Assembly: GCA_022749755.1 (NCBI GenBank)
Contig: CM040443.1
Span: 8,281,744 to 8,345,743, forward strand
Direction: 5' to 3'
From: Azadirachta indica
Taxonomy: Eukaryota; Streptophyta; Magnoliopsida; Sapindales; Meliaceae
Length of the DNA: 64,000 nt
The notes under the pieces were generated by a model that had not been told where the DNA came from, searched no databases, and saw only the letters and a list, made by a program, of their open reading frames with translations. The position numbers and the translations under genes are program-made. Below, one piece after another: positions 12,126 to 24,987 of this stretch. Each line of letters opens with the position of its first letter. The first letter of the stretch is position 1.

Positions 12126-13012
12126 CACGCACAAACAGACATATATGTTCAGCGACATGGTATTGCTTTAGAAACAATGCAAGGGATGGTATCTTAGATG
12201 GTGTCATCAACAGATGTTCCGCAGCGATGCAGTATGTCCATCTAAGCATTAGCATTTCATGCCATTGTTTTTGTCATCCAGTGGCATTGGTAGATGGTTG
12301 AATTTTTATTTCATTGTTTGTCTTCTGTATACAGTGTAGTTGGTCGTGAAACTATAAACTTGCTCCTTAAATGTTGATGGTGTGAGTTTCATCAGGTTGG
12401 GGAGGCGATTCCATTAAGTGATGGGTCTGTTGATGCAGTTGTTGGAACGCTGGTATTGTGTTCGGTTAAAGATGTTGACATAACACTACAAGGTAACTGA
12501 GTTCCAGATTTTCCCGATGAATAAATGGCAAATGAAATAATTTTTCATTGCAATATCTTGTTTATGTAGTCTGTAGTAGTTGCAAGGTTCAATATGATAT
12601 TATGCAACTTTGCCATTTTATTTAGAGGTCAGGAGGGTGCTGAAACCTGGAGGGATTTACATATTTGTGGAACACGTTGCTGCAAAAGGTATTAATCTCA
12701 ACCTTTTAGCATTTGGTAACACATTAGGTAGGATTTTGAATTACGTACTAAACCTGGAAGTTGGTAGATATGCTTTCTTATGAATTGTTGCTATTTTCTG
12801 TGTTTTTTGATGATACAGATGGAACACTACTTAAATTTTGGCAGAGTGTTCTTGATCCTTTACAGCAAACAGTTGCTGATGGTTGTCATCTTACCAGACA
12901 AACAGGGAAGAATATATCTGAAGCTGGCTTCTCTGATGTCAAACTTAGCAATGCATTCTTGTCTAATGCCTCACTGATAAATCCTCACGTCTATGGAATA
13001 GCTCTTAAGTAG
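11260..13012 (+). CDS. SAM-dependent methyltransferase, METTL7/UbiE-like, plastid type
   Basis: Six exons (11260-11532, 11646-11741, 11821-12039, 12396-12492, 12626-12688, 12819-13012) join in frame to 313 residues. Residues 1-90 are basic and rich in S and T with CSCGSRRQFIEAAT, like a chloroplast transit peptide with a possible thylakoid-type segment. A conserved block with FHPARPDWYEEFYA follows, then SAM-binding motif I VLEIGIGTGPN, VVGVDPNK (motif II acid), GSVDAVVGTLVLCSV (motif III region) and RRVLKPGGIYIFVEH. This is the class I fold of plant proteins related to mammalian METTL7 and to Arabidopsis At1g69523/At1g69526; the substrate is unknown. The third exon starts after a weak-looking TGGTAAG acceptor, chosen because it keeps the frame and yields AEIAGYKSELF. 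The intron at 12040-12395 carries an (AT)n tract. Confidence 0.9.
12100..12125. repeat. (AT)n microsatellite in methyltransferase intron
   Basis: About 13 AT units lie in the third intron of the methyltransferase gene, followed by a short ACGCAC-type tail. Confidence 0.9.
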
Positions 13013-14282
13013 TAGGTAAAACCAAAAGCCAATCAAGTTACAAATTCTTTTGGGCTCATTGATGATTTACTTCGACCAATTCAACAGCATGAATTGATTG
13101 AATCACTATACTGACGCTGGGTTTGATTTTCATGCCATGTCAGGGACTCAGCATCTGAAGTTTTTGCATTGACTTTGTTGTTTGTGATTGCTGGCAATGG
13201 AAGATTAAATTATGCTTTGATTGTAGCTTATCTGCATTATTTTCACCTGTAGCTTGGTGAAATTTGCAGGTGCCTAGTCTTTCTTGTCTTCTGCATTGCA
13301 AACCTTGAACAATTCTCCCCGAGTCTTTGGCACAAATGATAAAAATTGTCTCCCAGTGGCCTTATAGAATGCAGATAAAACCTGCCAAGGCATTTTCTGT
13401 TGGACTGAAGATTCTTGTTTGTCACTCGTGTACTTTGCTTTAATTTTTCAATTGTGTACGCCATACCTCAAACGAATTCTGTTGATTGCACTGTGCTTGT
13501 TTGATATATTTATAATTTTATACATAGCGATGTGGCCCTTGCAGATTTATTTGGGAATGTGATGGCATCTAATGGTTTTCATTAACCAGGTCCAGAGCAA
13601 ATAATTCAGTAAGACAATGTGTTAGGTGAGCCTTTATTATAATAATGCTTGATTAAGCAACTGCTCGTGAAATCTAATGAAAATCAAGAAGAAAAAGTTA
13701 GGCCTTTTGGTGCGGGAAAAGACATTTCAATTAACATTTTGACAGTGATCATTGATCGCGGCTGCTTTACCATTATGGGTCCATAATTTGAGAGGTTATA
13801 ATTATAATATGTTATTCATATTATATTTATTCTTATAATTGTTCGTGCATAATGTCTTTTGGATTTCTCGGAAAAGAGACTTCTACAGCTAGCATTTTGT
13901 ATTATTAAAGTGCCAATTATATAATTCCTTTTCATGATTGACCAGTTCGAAACCATTCAATGATTGTATTATTATAGTATCATATAGTTTTGTTACATTA
14001 CAAAATATAGAATTTTATGTATTTTCTTTTTTCTTATTTTGTTATATAAAACTAAATTCGTTATAATAATGAAATATAAATTTTGAAATATCTGGTATGA
14101 TTTTATAAAATGATTCAATTGAGCCGATTTAACTATTTTTTTTCATCTTAAACAAGTAACAATCATTATTGATTGTTGACCATTGAAGGACATAATTGAA
14201 GATAAATAGAATTATATGGAATTTAATGAAAATACACAAAATCTGAAGGACACAAATGCAAGAAAGAATTTTAACTATTCTC
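13013..14282. other. 3' UTR of methyltransferase gene and intergenic DNA
   Basis: The first few hundred bases are probably 3' UTR of the methyltransferase gene. The rest, to 14282, is AT-rich intergenic sequence and the promoter of the RING gene. No gene, repeat or RNA was recognised. Confidence 0.5.
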
Positions 14283-15245
14283 CATGTCCCCGATAAATTA
14301 GGGTTTTCCGTTTCACGCTCTTAACATAAGCTGTCGCGCACGCACCAGCATTTTCTTGAAATGCCGTTTTGTTCCCTCGTGATTGTGAGTACTCTCTTCA
14401 TCACTGTACAAATTTTCATAGTTAATTAGGGTTTCGAGCACATTTTTGTTAAATAAATTCACGTTGCTTAGGGTTTTGGATGTTTGTCACTTCTGACCTT
14501 GAAGGTCACTGCACTTAGTATCGTTGCCATTCGTGGTTGAATTTGGTCGATTATTTTGTCGTGAAGATATCATATACAGTTATGTTGTTGGCGTCAGTTA
14601 CATATCTTCAAAATTTTGTGCTTTGTTTAAGAATGTAGTAGGTTTAGCATTTGCGTTGTATTTCTTACCGTCACTCTCAGTTGGCTTGATTGCTTCTTTT
14701 GTGCTGAAACTAAATTCGTTTGCTTTTAGTTATTAGCATAAACTTTGGTGTACGTTAGCAATTGTGTTTGGTTTTGCATGTTGGAGTTTATGTTGTTTTA
14801 TGCTTACTTATTTATCGAAGATTTTGAGAATAGAGTCGATTTTTGTGATTGTGTTGGATGTGGTATCTCATTGTATCGTTTTTTCTTAAATGTTGTGATA
14901 TAGGCTGATCTCTTTTTACAAAAAAGTCTGATTTTGAGAAGAAATTCTGTAAATTATAAATCTTTTATTCCCAGTGTGTGGGATAAATGATTAGTACAGT
15001 TTTGTGCTTGCAGTATTGAGTTATTCGATTTATAAAGATGGTGTTATGGATTAATTTATAATGGGGAAGCTGCATTTAGGATGATGATTTGTATTCTCTA
15101 AATTAGCTGCTGTGGAAAGCTTTCGAAGGTTGAGAGGAAGTGGGATTTGTAATTGTAAGGTTAATAGAAAATAGCTAAAACGGGGTCGCTGTGTTGTGTG
15201 GCCGCAAGGCCACATGGGTCAAATGCAACCAGTGGGGAATGGTCA
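14283..15245 (+). promoter_or_regulatory. Leader region of RING gene with telo-boxes and UTR intron
   Basis: TTAGGGTTTT-type telo-boxes occur near 14298, 14426 and 14470. They are common around transcription starts of plant growth-related genes. A likely leader exon ends at 14384 with the strong donor ATT/GTGAGT. The acceptor is either 15166-15167 (TAATAG) or 15173-15174 (AAATAG). An ATG at 14361 lies in this leader exon. Depending on the acceptor used, it either extends the RING protein in frame or makes an upstream frame that overlaps it. Confidence 0.5.
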
Positions 15246-17092
15246 ATGGGTCCACATGAGCCTTACTGGCAAACTAATACGAGTTTCTCCCCACCTCCAT
15301 CAAGATGGGATTTTCAATTCCAATCTGAAGGGCTGTCGTATGGTTCATACGATGGTTTTCAGTTATATGGATCTTCTACATCATCAAACAGCAAAGAAAG
15401 CAAGAGTAGGGGCAGTATTCTCTATAATCATCAGTATTCAGCATCTGATAGTGCCAGGCTGTTTTTAAGTAGTCCTTCTGATCTGTCCCAAGGTCCCCAA
15501 TGGACCCCTCCAGCAATTCAGGAAATCACCATTGATGATTATGAAACTCCAACAAGGAGAGGTAAAATTTTATAATCCTTATCCCATTTTTTCTTCATGA
15601 CCTGTTTTGAAATTGTCTAAGTGCATTTTGCTACCTTTGTTCCATTTTCTTATTTATATTTCTGGTCAAAGAGTGTTTGTGATGGTACTTGGAAATTATT
15701 GAGTTCGTTTTTGTTTTTTAGGATGTTAGGTTCATTAAGAGTTGACTAATAATTAACCCAAATCATTTGTACCATTATTGAATTACATTTTAACTTTACA
15801 TATCAAAAACTGTTTGATCTTTTCTTTAATCTATAGTTATTTTAGGAGCCATAACCTTTTAGAGTTTTAAGTGGAAGTAGTACCACCCAATTTCTTATTG
15901 GTTTTAATCCCATGTGTCTAATGATGAGACAAATTTTATTCTACTTATTAGAAATTGCCTATAACTGTTCAGCCATTAGCTGTTTATGTTCTGTTCTTGA
16001 GCCCAGAAGATCACTAAGGGTTGTGTTTATTGTGTCTGTTGATGCTGTTTTCTTTTAGTATTAATATATTTTTGCTATTTTCTGTTGTTAGATTTGGTTC
16101 CAAGGCAATTTTCTTTCACACCTGCCACTGAGGTACTGCATTCTTGTCTTTGCTTTGACATTTAGCCTTACCAGCGTCTTCTTGGAATTTTCTTTCATAT
16201 TGGCTTTAAATCCTTTCAGGGAACCTCAACAAATGTAGATAGCAGGGGCTCTACATCATCATGGTCTGACAGTAGTGAGTCTGAGCCAAGATTCAAGTCA
16301 TGCATATCCTCTCATCGCAACTTAACAAGCCGTCTTTCCTTTATGTCCAAACCTATTTACCCCCTGTCCTTTCCCACCCCAGCTCCTGTTAGGGCAGCAT
16401 TTAACTCTGCATCTATTGCATTATCTGACTATGATTCTTCCACTCCACAGAGGGAGCCCCATCGTTGGAGCAGTGCCAGCAGCAGCGTTGATTTTGCAGA
16501 TGTTTTGGAGCCATTCGAGTCTGAAAGTTCTGGTCGATCATGCCCGTCATCTAGTACTTTTAAATGCGGATTGTGCGAAAGATTTCTCTCACAGAGATCT
16601 CCTTGGAGTCCTCATCGGATTGTGAGAAGTGGAGATATGCCAGTTGTTGGGGTTCTTTCATGTCCTCATGTTTTCCATGCAGAATGTTTGGAGCAGACAA
16701 CACCGAAGACACATAAAAGTGACCCTCCTTGTCCTCTCTGTCTCAGATTGCAAGAGGATAATTCTGCTGATTGGCAAGTTCTATCCCGGATGAGGAATGG
16801 TCTTCCAAGACGTGGACCATCTTTTGAGGATGGGCAGCCAAGGCCTTGGGGTTGTGCACAGGTCGGGGATTGTGTTGAAGGTGCTTTGCATGTACCTCCA
16901 CGTAATACTATGCTGCTACTTAATCGAAATCGTGTTAAGAAAAGCCTTTCTTTAAGGGGTAATTCAAGTAAGGAATTTCCAGGTAAGTTAAAGAAAACTG
17001 GCTCAAACTCTTCCCAGCTGTTCAATGGAAAGTTGGTTGATCAAGGAGTAGTTGGTTGCTCAAAGACAGCAGCAGGCCCTGGTATTAGATGA
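15246..17092 (+). CDS. RING-type zinc finger protein, probable E3 ubiquitin ligase
   Basis: Exons 15246-15561, 16092-16132 and 16220-17092 join in frame to 409 residues. The first 200 residues are low-complexity and rich in S, with QWTPPAIQEITIDDYETPTR and SKPIYPLSFPTPAP, which I recall from a family of plant RING/U-box proteins. The finger sits in the middle: CGLCERFLSQRSPW, a long insert, then LSCPHVFHAECLEQ and PPCPLCLR. This gives C-x2-C, C-x-H-x2-H/C and C-x2-C ligands with an enlarged first loop. The family is presumed to act as an E3 ligase; no substrate can be inferred. The C-terminus (residues 290-409) is basic and serine-rich. The start is uncertain because the frame stays open upstream of the first ATG to 15165. 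Confidence 0.85.
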
Positions 17093-20000
17093 AGTAAGTT
17101 CTGTAGATGATTAGAACGGTGAAATTGTCCTATTAAAAGTGTTAATTACGATTTCTTAAGTTTCAGATTGGCTGAATAGATTGGTGGAGAATGGGATGTG
17201 GATATCCCGACATGCTGTATGCTGTATGCTGTATGTATAGCTAGAAGTAGTCTGTTCCATTGCATGTCTCAAAATGTGTATATTGGTGCTTGATTTTCTA
17301 TTCCATTTCTTTGGAGAAACTCCTGTGCTTGATGTTCAATGAAAACATGCAAACTAAAAATTGTGATTTTTGTGTTAACTTGACAACTGACTCCTGGATG
17401 CATCAATGATTGTTGACTAATTGCGTTGGGGGCATCAGTACTGGGTAACTGACTTATCAGGCCTTTTTGGGGCCCAAGCATGACTTGGGTTTTAGTAAAT
17501 ACTCTACCAATCCAACCCCTTTTGCTGGGACCATGAACAAGCGATTTTGGTTTCACTCACTTTGTGTTTTCGGTGATTAATTCGAGCCACAAACAAAGAA
17601 ACTTGGTGTGCCGAAGAATGAGGCATCAAAGGACAAAAGCCAGAAAATATCTTCTGTGCGCTCCTTGCATTTTCTAAATCATCTACAGTGGACCTTGTGA
17701 GCGGTGATGAAGAAGGGTACTTCTGTACTTTTCTGAGTTAATCAGTAGGGGTCAGGGCAATGGAGGCCCATACCGGGGGTAAAAGTAAGTACGCGATGAA
17801 AGATTCACCTAAACAATATTTCCCGGATATGTTAGATGTGGGGTAAAATTTTATCTGAAATATGCTGAAATTTAATTGCCTTGCTAAATCTTGCATAATT
17901 TGGCCACTTCGGTAGCTGACAAAATTCAGTAATTGAGCAACAAGGTTGAATCATTCGTGGGCATTAGAATTGAGGAATAACAATAAAAAAATCCCAAAAG
18001 TTAACGGACCTAATTAATAAAAGCGTCAAAGAAACGAATCATTTACACAGTACATACATGGGCCTTCAACTCACAAGGTAAAAGTTCATTATCGATGTAT
18101 TGGTCCTGTGTATCCAACTAGCATAAAACAAAAGGACAAGCATTTGCAACATGTTTGCAAACTCACAGTGAAAGGTAGACATCAAAGATACAAGTAGTTA
18201 TCATTATCATCCCCATATCAAAGCCCCATGGACCAATTTTCTCTTCTTTAAAAAATATGCGGTTCACCTTCGCTCCTTTAATCAGAAAAGGCTCCGTCAA
18301 CAAACTTCTAATTTCTGTAGCCATTCAAATTCGACTGTGGTTAACGGTATATTTGTTGGGGCTATGTAATGTATTGTATTGTATTGAATTGAATTGCATG
18401 CAGCGACACATGACAATCTTTTCCCACAATCATGTGCTCTGTTGCCATTAGCCCAGACAATTGCACATTCCTGACGGATTACACAAAACAACGTGGATCC
18501 TCGATGGGTTTGCGCCTAACGTTTGCTAGTCCTTTTGAAACCATTACCAATTTTATTTTTTTCAATTGGGGCATGTTGGATTGTGACTTTGTTCTCCCTT
18601 CCTACTCCCCATGTTCTTAGCCATTTTCATTTTCATTTTCTTTCAATGTGCTATTAATTTATGACATTAAAACCTTACTCCTAAAAGATAAATTTAGGAT
18701 TATGACACTTCTTTCAAGCACATCCACTTAGGTTTTTACCATTATTCTAAGGCTCTTCATAGCTATCATAAAACTTGTAACGTAACGTTTAAAGTTATCA
18801 ATTCTATATTTTATGTTACAAAACTCTTGTAAGCTTACAGATACCGAATTCTTTATGAGCACGTGCAATTGCAAGAAAAAATTCTAAACTCAGGTGTTAA
18901 GGATATATGGGTCTAGCATTAGCCAAAACTTATCATAAAACAAGCGACAATAGTAAATGCTTGTCTCAATTGGACAATCTAGCCTAAAAACAAATAGAGA
19001 AATTAGTTGAAATTACAAAATCTTGATCTTTCATTCTGTCTTTGTGGCAGATTTTTGTAACAAACTTTTCAAACACATTATCACAAATGTAATAAATGTG
19101 CTTGACTTCGTTATTTGATTTCAGTGAACCGCAGCCAACCACATTAATTGAAGTTCAACCGTAATTAATATGTTTGGACCATGACATATATATTTCACTT
19201 TCGCAAAACAGAAAAAGCAAAATGAAAATTTAATTTTGAATTTTCTTCTTCTCCTCGAAAATGAGAAGTCATTTGATATACGAGTCTGTAAAGTGTTTTA
19301 ACCATGTGATTGAGAAGGTCCATGAAATAAGCAGCTTTTTCAGAAGTACTTCACAAGGGAAGCAACAAGCAAGCCCTGATTGAAAACCTGAACATGTTGG
19401 CCCGTAAATATTTGAGACCTTATTCCGAACAAAGCAATTAAACCGCTTCTTTCTTGTAACCTAACTTTTCTAACCTAATGCTTCTTAGGTTTTGGGATGT
19501 CTCAAATGTTTACAGTATGAACGTTTAAAGCATGAAAAAGTTCTCGGGTAACAAAATACCACTTGACTATGCACATCAAACCACGTTTCGTCATGAATGA
19601 TTGTGGTTAAAAAAAAAAAAAAACTGAAAAATAGTTGATTTTTAAGCCTATAAAATCCCAGTGGTTTGAAAAATAAGGTCCGCACTTTTTAAAATGAAAC
19701 AAAAACTCTGTTAAAATTTTGTTTTACATAATTTTCTCGTCTTAAATAATCTAATTGACTTAAGTATCAGAAAGTATACACTGGGAAAGGCGGTTATTCT
19801 CTAATTTTTTTTATTTTGTAGGCGAAGCGAGATGCTCAGACATTTTAGAGATCGAAATTTGTTGTTTGAGGTCGAAGTTAGAAAATTTTCAACAATAATA
19901 GGTTACATTCAAGGAGAGTCTTTTCTTTGTCTTTCTGTTTTGTAATCCTTGTTTTCTTTACATCAGACACACACTTGTACCTAGTATAAACACCACTCAT

Positions 20001-21955
20001 GCCACTTTATTTGTAAATAATTTAATTTTGGAGATTTCTTTTAAAACCTTATTTTGTTTACTAATTTTTTTAGTATTAGAATTTTACCGAAATCTTATTA
20101 AATGGTACATTATAATATTACACATTATTTTGTTTTTTTAAAATTTTAGAGAATATTTACTTACACATGCGTATGGTGAGATTCAAATTCATTTCACATA
20201 TATGAGGATAAAAATAACTTACGAGCTGATTGGTAATTAATTTTTATTTTGAATACTTTCAAAATTTGAGATTATCAAATAATAAAATTGAAATAGATGA
20301 AATATAATATATAAGATGCCAAAATCTAAAATCACCTAACTAAAAATGTATTTGTAACTATTATATTTTGAAATGATTTTGAAAATTTGATGGTTGAAAA
20401 TTTTGATAAACACAAATTTTTATTTTATATTTTTAATGACAAAAAAAGTTTTACTTTATAATAATTGTTGATTTAGAAATCCCAATTAAAAATAGATAAT
20501 ATTGTGAAATATTAGACAACATATATAGAAATATAGACAATCTCTTTATGCTAAAGTGTTAAAATCCTTGACGTTTTTTGTACAAACAAAACCATGTGAA
20601 TTAGAAACAATATGATGTTAACATCTGAAATGTCTGAAGTTTTTTGTGGAGAGGAATGGCTTGGGTTGTGCATATGGTCCATAATACATAATTGCAGTAC
20701 AAATATCTGCACATGGGCGGTTCTTCAAATTGAAATTTCCCTGGTGGGAAAATTGGCTTTATCAAACTTGCATTAAATAAATAATTAATTAATTAAGGAG
20801 AAAAGAAAAAAAAACTAAATTGCCCTTCTCATTTGCCAGTAAAGAGAGAGAACTTGTTTAAAACGTTAACTAAATTTATACAATTCAACTTTTTGGAAAT
20901 ATTGCAAGTTTTCACTCATAGTCACATGATAACAGTTGTACAATTTAAAGAGGATTAAAAGTATATATACACAAATAAAATGGCTTGTAATTGCCCTTTC
21001 ACTATCAACGAATTTTTGTTTACAAAATATTAGTATTAATTTAATTTAATTAATGGGTACTAATCAAATCAAGTGATAATATTTTTTTTTTTTTAAAATA
21101 AAGTGATATAAGAAATTAGTAATCTTTTCAAGGGAGTTGCAATTCTAGCTGTCTCTCAATTACTCTTGGCAATGGACACATATATGTAGCTAGCACATCC
21201 GATAATGTTTAAAAAGCGTACATCAAATTTTGTGGCCCTCCATATGTAGTGATTAGTGCAATGCAATTAACATCATAAATAAACTTTGATGTAACATTTT
21301 TATGATTTAAATATTATTTACTTATAAAATTTGTCCCGATTACTGATTTAAATTAAAGGTCCACAAAATTTAACACTTAAATTTAGTTATTTGGCGTTCA
21401 TATATAACTTATATATATTCAACGTAATTATCAATCAAATCTTTTTGTTCATACTCTATCAAATAAAAACATCTCACCATTTAAAAGTTTGAACTTTGAA
21501 AAAGACTTTATTATCTTTATATAACAAACAGTAATATTAAGTATGAAATTTTTATAATAAAAATTTCATATAAGTAAACATGGAAAAAATAAATGTAAAA
21601 GAAAACAAAAAACTGAAATTATAAACAACAAATAGTGACATAAATTTACTTGGATTAAAACTTTCAATAAAATAAAATAAGTGGGAGTGGGGTGTAAATG
21701 TAATTGATTTGTTTCCTATATTTATATATCTCCAAGCTTTTTGCTAGACGACCAATTTAGAAAACATAAAATAAAAAAAAGAAAGATTCAAAGCAAAATT
21801 CTACAGCTTCAAATTTAAAAATAAATAGTGCAAGGGAAGAAGAATCCACAGCTAATCATGATTCACGAGGCAGCAGCCTCTCTGTCGGTAACGACATCAC
21901 AAAAATGATGATGGAAAATTGATCAGTCGGTTCTGAATACTGCACAACAACAAAG
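17093..21955. other. Long AT-rich intergenic region
   Basis: This begins with the 3' UTR of the RING gene, which contains about three and a half tandem copies of the 7-mer GCTGTAT at 17213-17236. The rest, to 21955, has no open frame with recognisable similarity. Poly-A/T runs are frequent (for example 19609-19623 and 21082-21094). I saw no terminal inverted repeats, tRNA or miRNA here. Confidence 0.5.
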
Positions 21956-21958
21956 AAA

Positions 21959-21993
21959 ATGATGATGATGATGATGATGATGATTAAAGTTCC

Positions 21994-22033
<40 letters not shown>
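21959..22033. repeat. Compound (GAT)n / (ATT)n microsatellite
   Basis: Eight or nine GAT units (21959-21984) are followed within 10 bp by about 13 ATT units (21994-22033). The two tracts form a compound trinucleotide microsatellite in intergenic DNA. Confidence 0.95.
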
Positions 22034-22034
<1 letters not shown>

Positions 22035-22800
22035 TTTTTAACTCTGTAGTAGTTGAATTAATCAGTGAGCAGTAATGTGTTAAACAGCAAGTAAAGCAAG
22101 CATGCATTACCGAATTATAACCAAACAAGAAGATCTGGAAGTGCTTTACACCAAATCCAGAAGGTAGTTGGAAGTGCTAGCTTTTTTTTTTTGATAAGTG
22201 CTTTAACTTTTATGTTAAAGTGTGTTGTCTGGAGCTGAAATTGAATAATTAATGTGGTAATCAATTAAAAGGTATCCAAAGGGAAAGAAAGGATTCTCAA
22301 GTGCTTGAAATGAAAAGAAAAGTAATTAGGTAGTTACCACTTACCACTTACCAGTTAGGCCAGCTACTTGAGTGAAGGGGCAGCAGTGAATTAATAATTA
22401 AATTAAATCTACAAATATATATTATTAAAATCTAATATATAATAAAGGAAGATAATAGGTGATGTCTCTTTTGTAGGCAAAACTTCCCCTGATCGCGGCC
22501 AATCCATTGCTTTGCTTCCCACCACACCACACGCATCTTAAGCGCGCCATTGCCAATTGCTAGCTCAACCAAATCTTTTATCAATTATTGCATTAAAAAT
22601 TAAACTTTTGAATTGAATCACTTTAATTAATATGATGGTATGGTACCTAATTTAAAATATATATCTACGTTCAAATTTCTCATGTTTTAATTTGATTTTA
22701 GTTATACAGATTTCTTTATCTCTCTCTATTAAAATCAATTAGAACTCACCTCAACTTGAGTTCATAATTAAATTCATTTGTGTGTGACGCAATGCAAAAA
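22034..22800. other. Intergenic DNA before the LTR element
   Basis: AT-rich spacer between the compound microsatellite and the left LTR. It includes a short CTTACCACTTACCA direct repeat near 22340. No gene was seen. Confidence 0.5.
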
Positions 22801-23117
22801 TGATAATAGATATCGTTCTAACGTAATAATAAAAAATAAAGTTCTCAAAAAGAGTAAATAACTCGTGAAGAAAAAGATAAATAATTCACACAAAGAATAA
22901 TTAGAGAAAAAAAATATTATTAAATGAATTAATTCCAAACTAATAAATAACAAGCCTATTTATACTAATACATATTATAATCCTAAGACTAAAATACCAA
23001 ATTAGAATCTGACTCAAATAATAAAATCAAATAAAATACTAGTTAAAACAACAAATCATAATAATATTAAAATTAAAATTTCTAATTTATTTTACCTCTA
23101 CTTTTTGTCCTGTATCA
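22801..23117 (-). repeat. 3' LTR of the non-autonomous retrotransposon
   Basis: This is a 317-bp copy. It shares with the right copy the blocks AAATAATTCACA, AATAATTAGAGAAAAAA, CAAATAATAAAATCAAATAA and ACTTTTTGTCC, in the same order. The polypurine tract lies immediately to its right on the plus-strand map. Confidence 0.85.
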
Positions 23118-23799
23118 ATTTTCCTCCCCTTAAAAATAAACTCATCCTCAAGTTTTGCAGCAACCAAAAGAGTATTTGGAGGATAAAACTTGTAATAAAA
23201 AAACTCTTTAATCAATGCGCAATCAAATTATCTTATAACTTATTGGTGGTCTTTAATCTTCTTATAACTTGAAAACAATTAAACTTCTTTTTGTTCGTGC
23301 TTTTGTTTGAAGATGTACGAGAACTTTGATTTTTGCATGAAAGAATCATCATAAACTTTTTTTGGTCAGTCTTCAGATCTTGCTCAATTTGAATTTCATT
23401 TGTTTCCATTTTCTCAACTTGATTATCTTGAAAAATAATTTTGTCTTCCTTCACTTTGAGGAGATAAAACTATATCAATCATCTTATCTTCAACAAGAAC
23501 TTGTTTTGCTTCAACTTCAATTGGTAAAACGTCTTTAAGAACAGATTGTTCAATATTGGTGTCACCTTTAATTTTTTTGGAATCTTCTTCTACAATATCA
23601 ACCTCACCAATACAAACAAATTTCTCTTATATAGTAGAATTATGTTGCACCTTGGAATCTTTTCGTACAACATATTCCTCATTGATAGAAGTAAGTTTTT
23701 CTTGCACATTAGAGTTATATCGTGGATACAGTGGATTTGTTCTTTTTATAACTTGATCTTTTATACTTTGATCTTGACCTTGATATTTTTTTCTTTTAA

Positions 23800-24346
23800 T
23801 AATTAACTCAACTCGTAAAGCAATCTTAATCTCATTGTCGAAATTATAGATGTAATGTGAATAAACTTGTTTTCTTATATTTGCACGCAATCTTTTTAAA
23901 AATCTTTCAAGCAACCGATCTTCTAATTTGAGATAATGAAGATGAGCAAAGAGTCCTTGAATTTCACATGCATCTTCTTTATTTGATCTTCTTCCTTGTT
24001 GATAATTCTCATATCAATCTAGCAACGTATTAGCATAGTATGAAGAATCTTTGTAACTTTTTCTTCATATAATACTACATACGAATTTTGTTTTTTCCTT
24101 GTTGAAGACATTTTGCCTGTAAATGTCTCCATCATCTAGATGCAAATCCATCCAATTTATACGATGCAATATGAACATGATTTTCTTCAAAAATATTATC
24201 AATAATAAAGTTTTCAATTGTAAAAATCCAATTAAAAACATCTTCTGGATTGTAAACAATTCCATCAAAGCATGGGAGATCAATAAAAAGCTATCGAATA
24301 TTCATTGTTTACAACATTCAAAACTAATTCCTTATTATCTCCCATT
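23800..24346 (-). pseudogene. Degenerate Ty3/gypsy-like gag fragment
   Basis: On the minus strand, a first ATG at about 24346 opens MGDNKELV but hits a stop after some 20 codons. A neighbouring frame then carries DLPCFDG, FNWIFTIENF and KLDGFASR. This is the P-x-F-x-G ... W-x5-E-x2-F ... L-x-G-x-A pattern of Ty3/gypsy capsid (Retrotrans_gag) domains. A TGA stands where the family has its conserved tryptophan pair, and more stops and frame changes follow. Later an open stretch (23914-23627) is rich in K, R and L. The fragment cannot encode a full capsid. Confidence 0.7.
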
Positions 24347-24641
24347 GATCGTCAAATGATAATGGAAAAACGATGGTGTGTGCTTGATTGTTGAACAGTG
24401 ATGGACAAGAAAAGGCAACTGGCGACTATTTTGGGCAATTGGTTTTTTTTTTGGATTTTTTTTAGGTAGAAAGAAGGTTTTATAGGTGTAGTGAAGGTTG
24501 TGGGTGTGGTTGATGGATGGTTGCGGATGATGAATTTGGATGATTGTAGAGGATAGATTTGATAGGTGGTTGTGGATAATAGATTTGGGTTACAAGATCG
24601 ATTCGCTTAGTACAGAGCTATCACCTGACTTAGTGCGGAAG

Positions 24642-24987
24642 TGATATTGATGTAGTTCTAACATACGTATTGAATAATTAAGAATAGAGCTCTTAAAGAG
24701 AATAAATAACCCATAAAGGAAGAGATAAATAATTCACAAAGAGAATAATTAGAGAAAAAATATTAGTAAATGAATTGATTCTAAACTAATGAATAACAAA
24801 CTTATTTATATTAACATATATTCTAATTCTAAAAGATTAAGGATTTCTCATGAATAAAAAATTTAACTAAAACTAAAATCCTACTCAAATAATAAAATCA
24901 AATAAATTTCTAATTAAAATAACAAATTATAATAATACTAAAATTAAAATTTCTAATTTATTTTATCTTACTTTTTGTCCAATATCA
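24642..24987 (-). repeat. 5' LTR of the non-autonomous retrotransposon
   Basis: This is a 346-bp copy of the LTR, delimited by TGATATTGATGTAG at the left and CCAATATCA at the right. On the minus strand it precedes the gag remnant. It is longer than its partner because of an AAAGATTAAGGATTTCTCATG-like insertion. Confidence 0.85.

Larger units (their letters stand above)
22801..24987 (-). mobile_element. Non-autonomous LTR retrotransposon with gag remnant
   Basis: Two similar direct repeats, 22801-23117 and 24642-24987, start TGATA and end TATCA and enclose 1.52 kb. Next to the left repeat, the minus strand reads AAGGGGAGGAAAAT directly before TGATACAGGAC, a good polypurine tract. The element is therefore read on the minus strand with its 5' LTR on the right. 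The interior shows a broken gag on the minus strand but no protease, reverse transcriptase, RNase H or integrase. The LTRs have diverged by substitutions and indels, including an insertion of about 30 bp in the right copy, so the insertion is not recent. No matching 5-bp target duplication is visible at these ends, and no canonical tRNA-Met primer site was identified. Confidence 0.85.

Noticed and set aside
11806..12171. Open frame starting with ATGTTCTCTGGTAAG before the third methyltransferase exon
   Set aside because: The ATG lies in the intron before the exon and the right end runs into the next intron; it is the exon with intron read-through.
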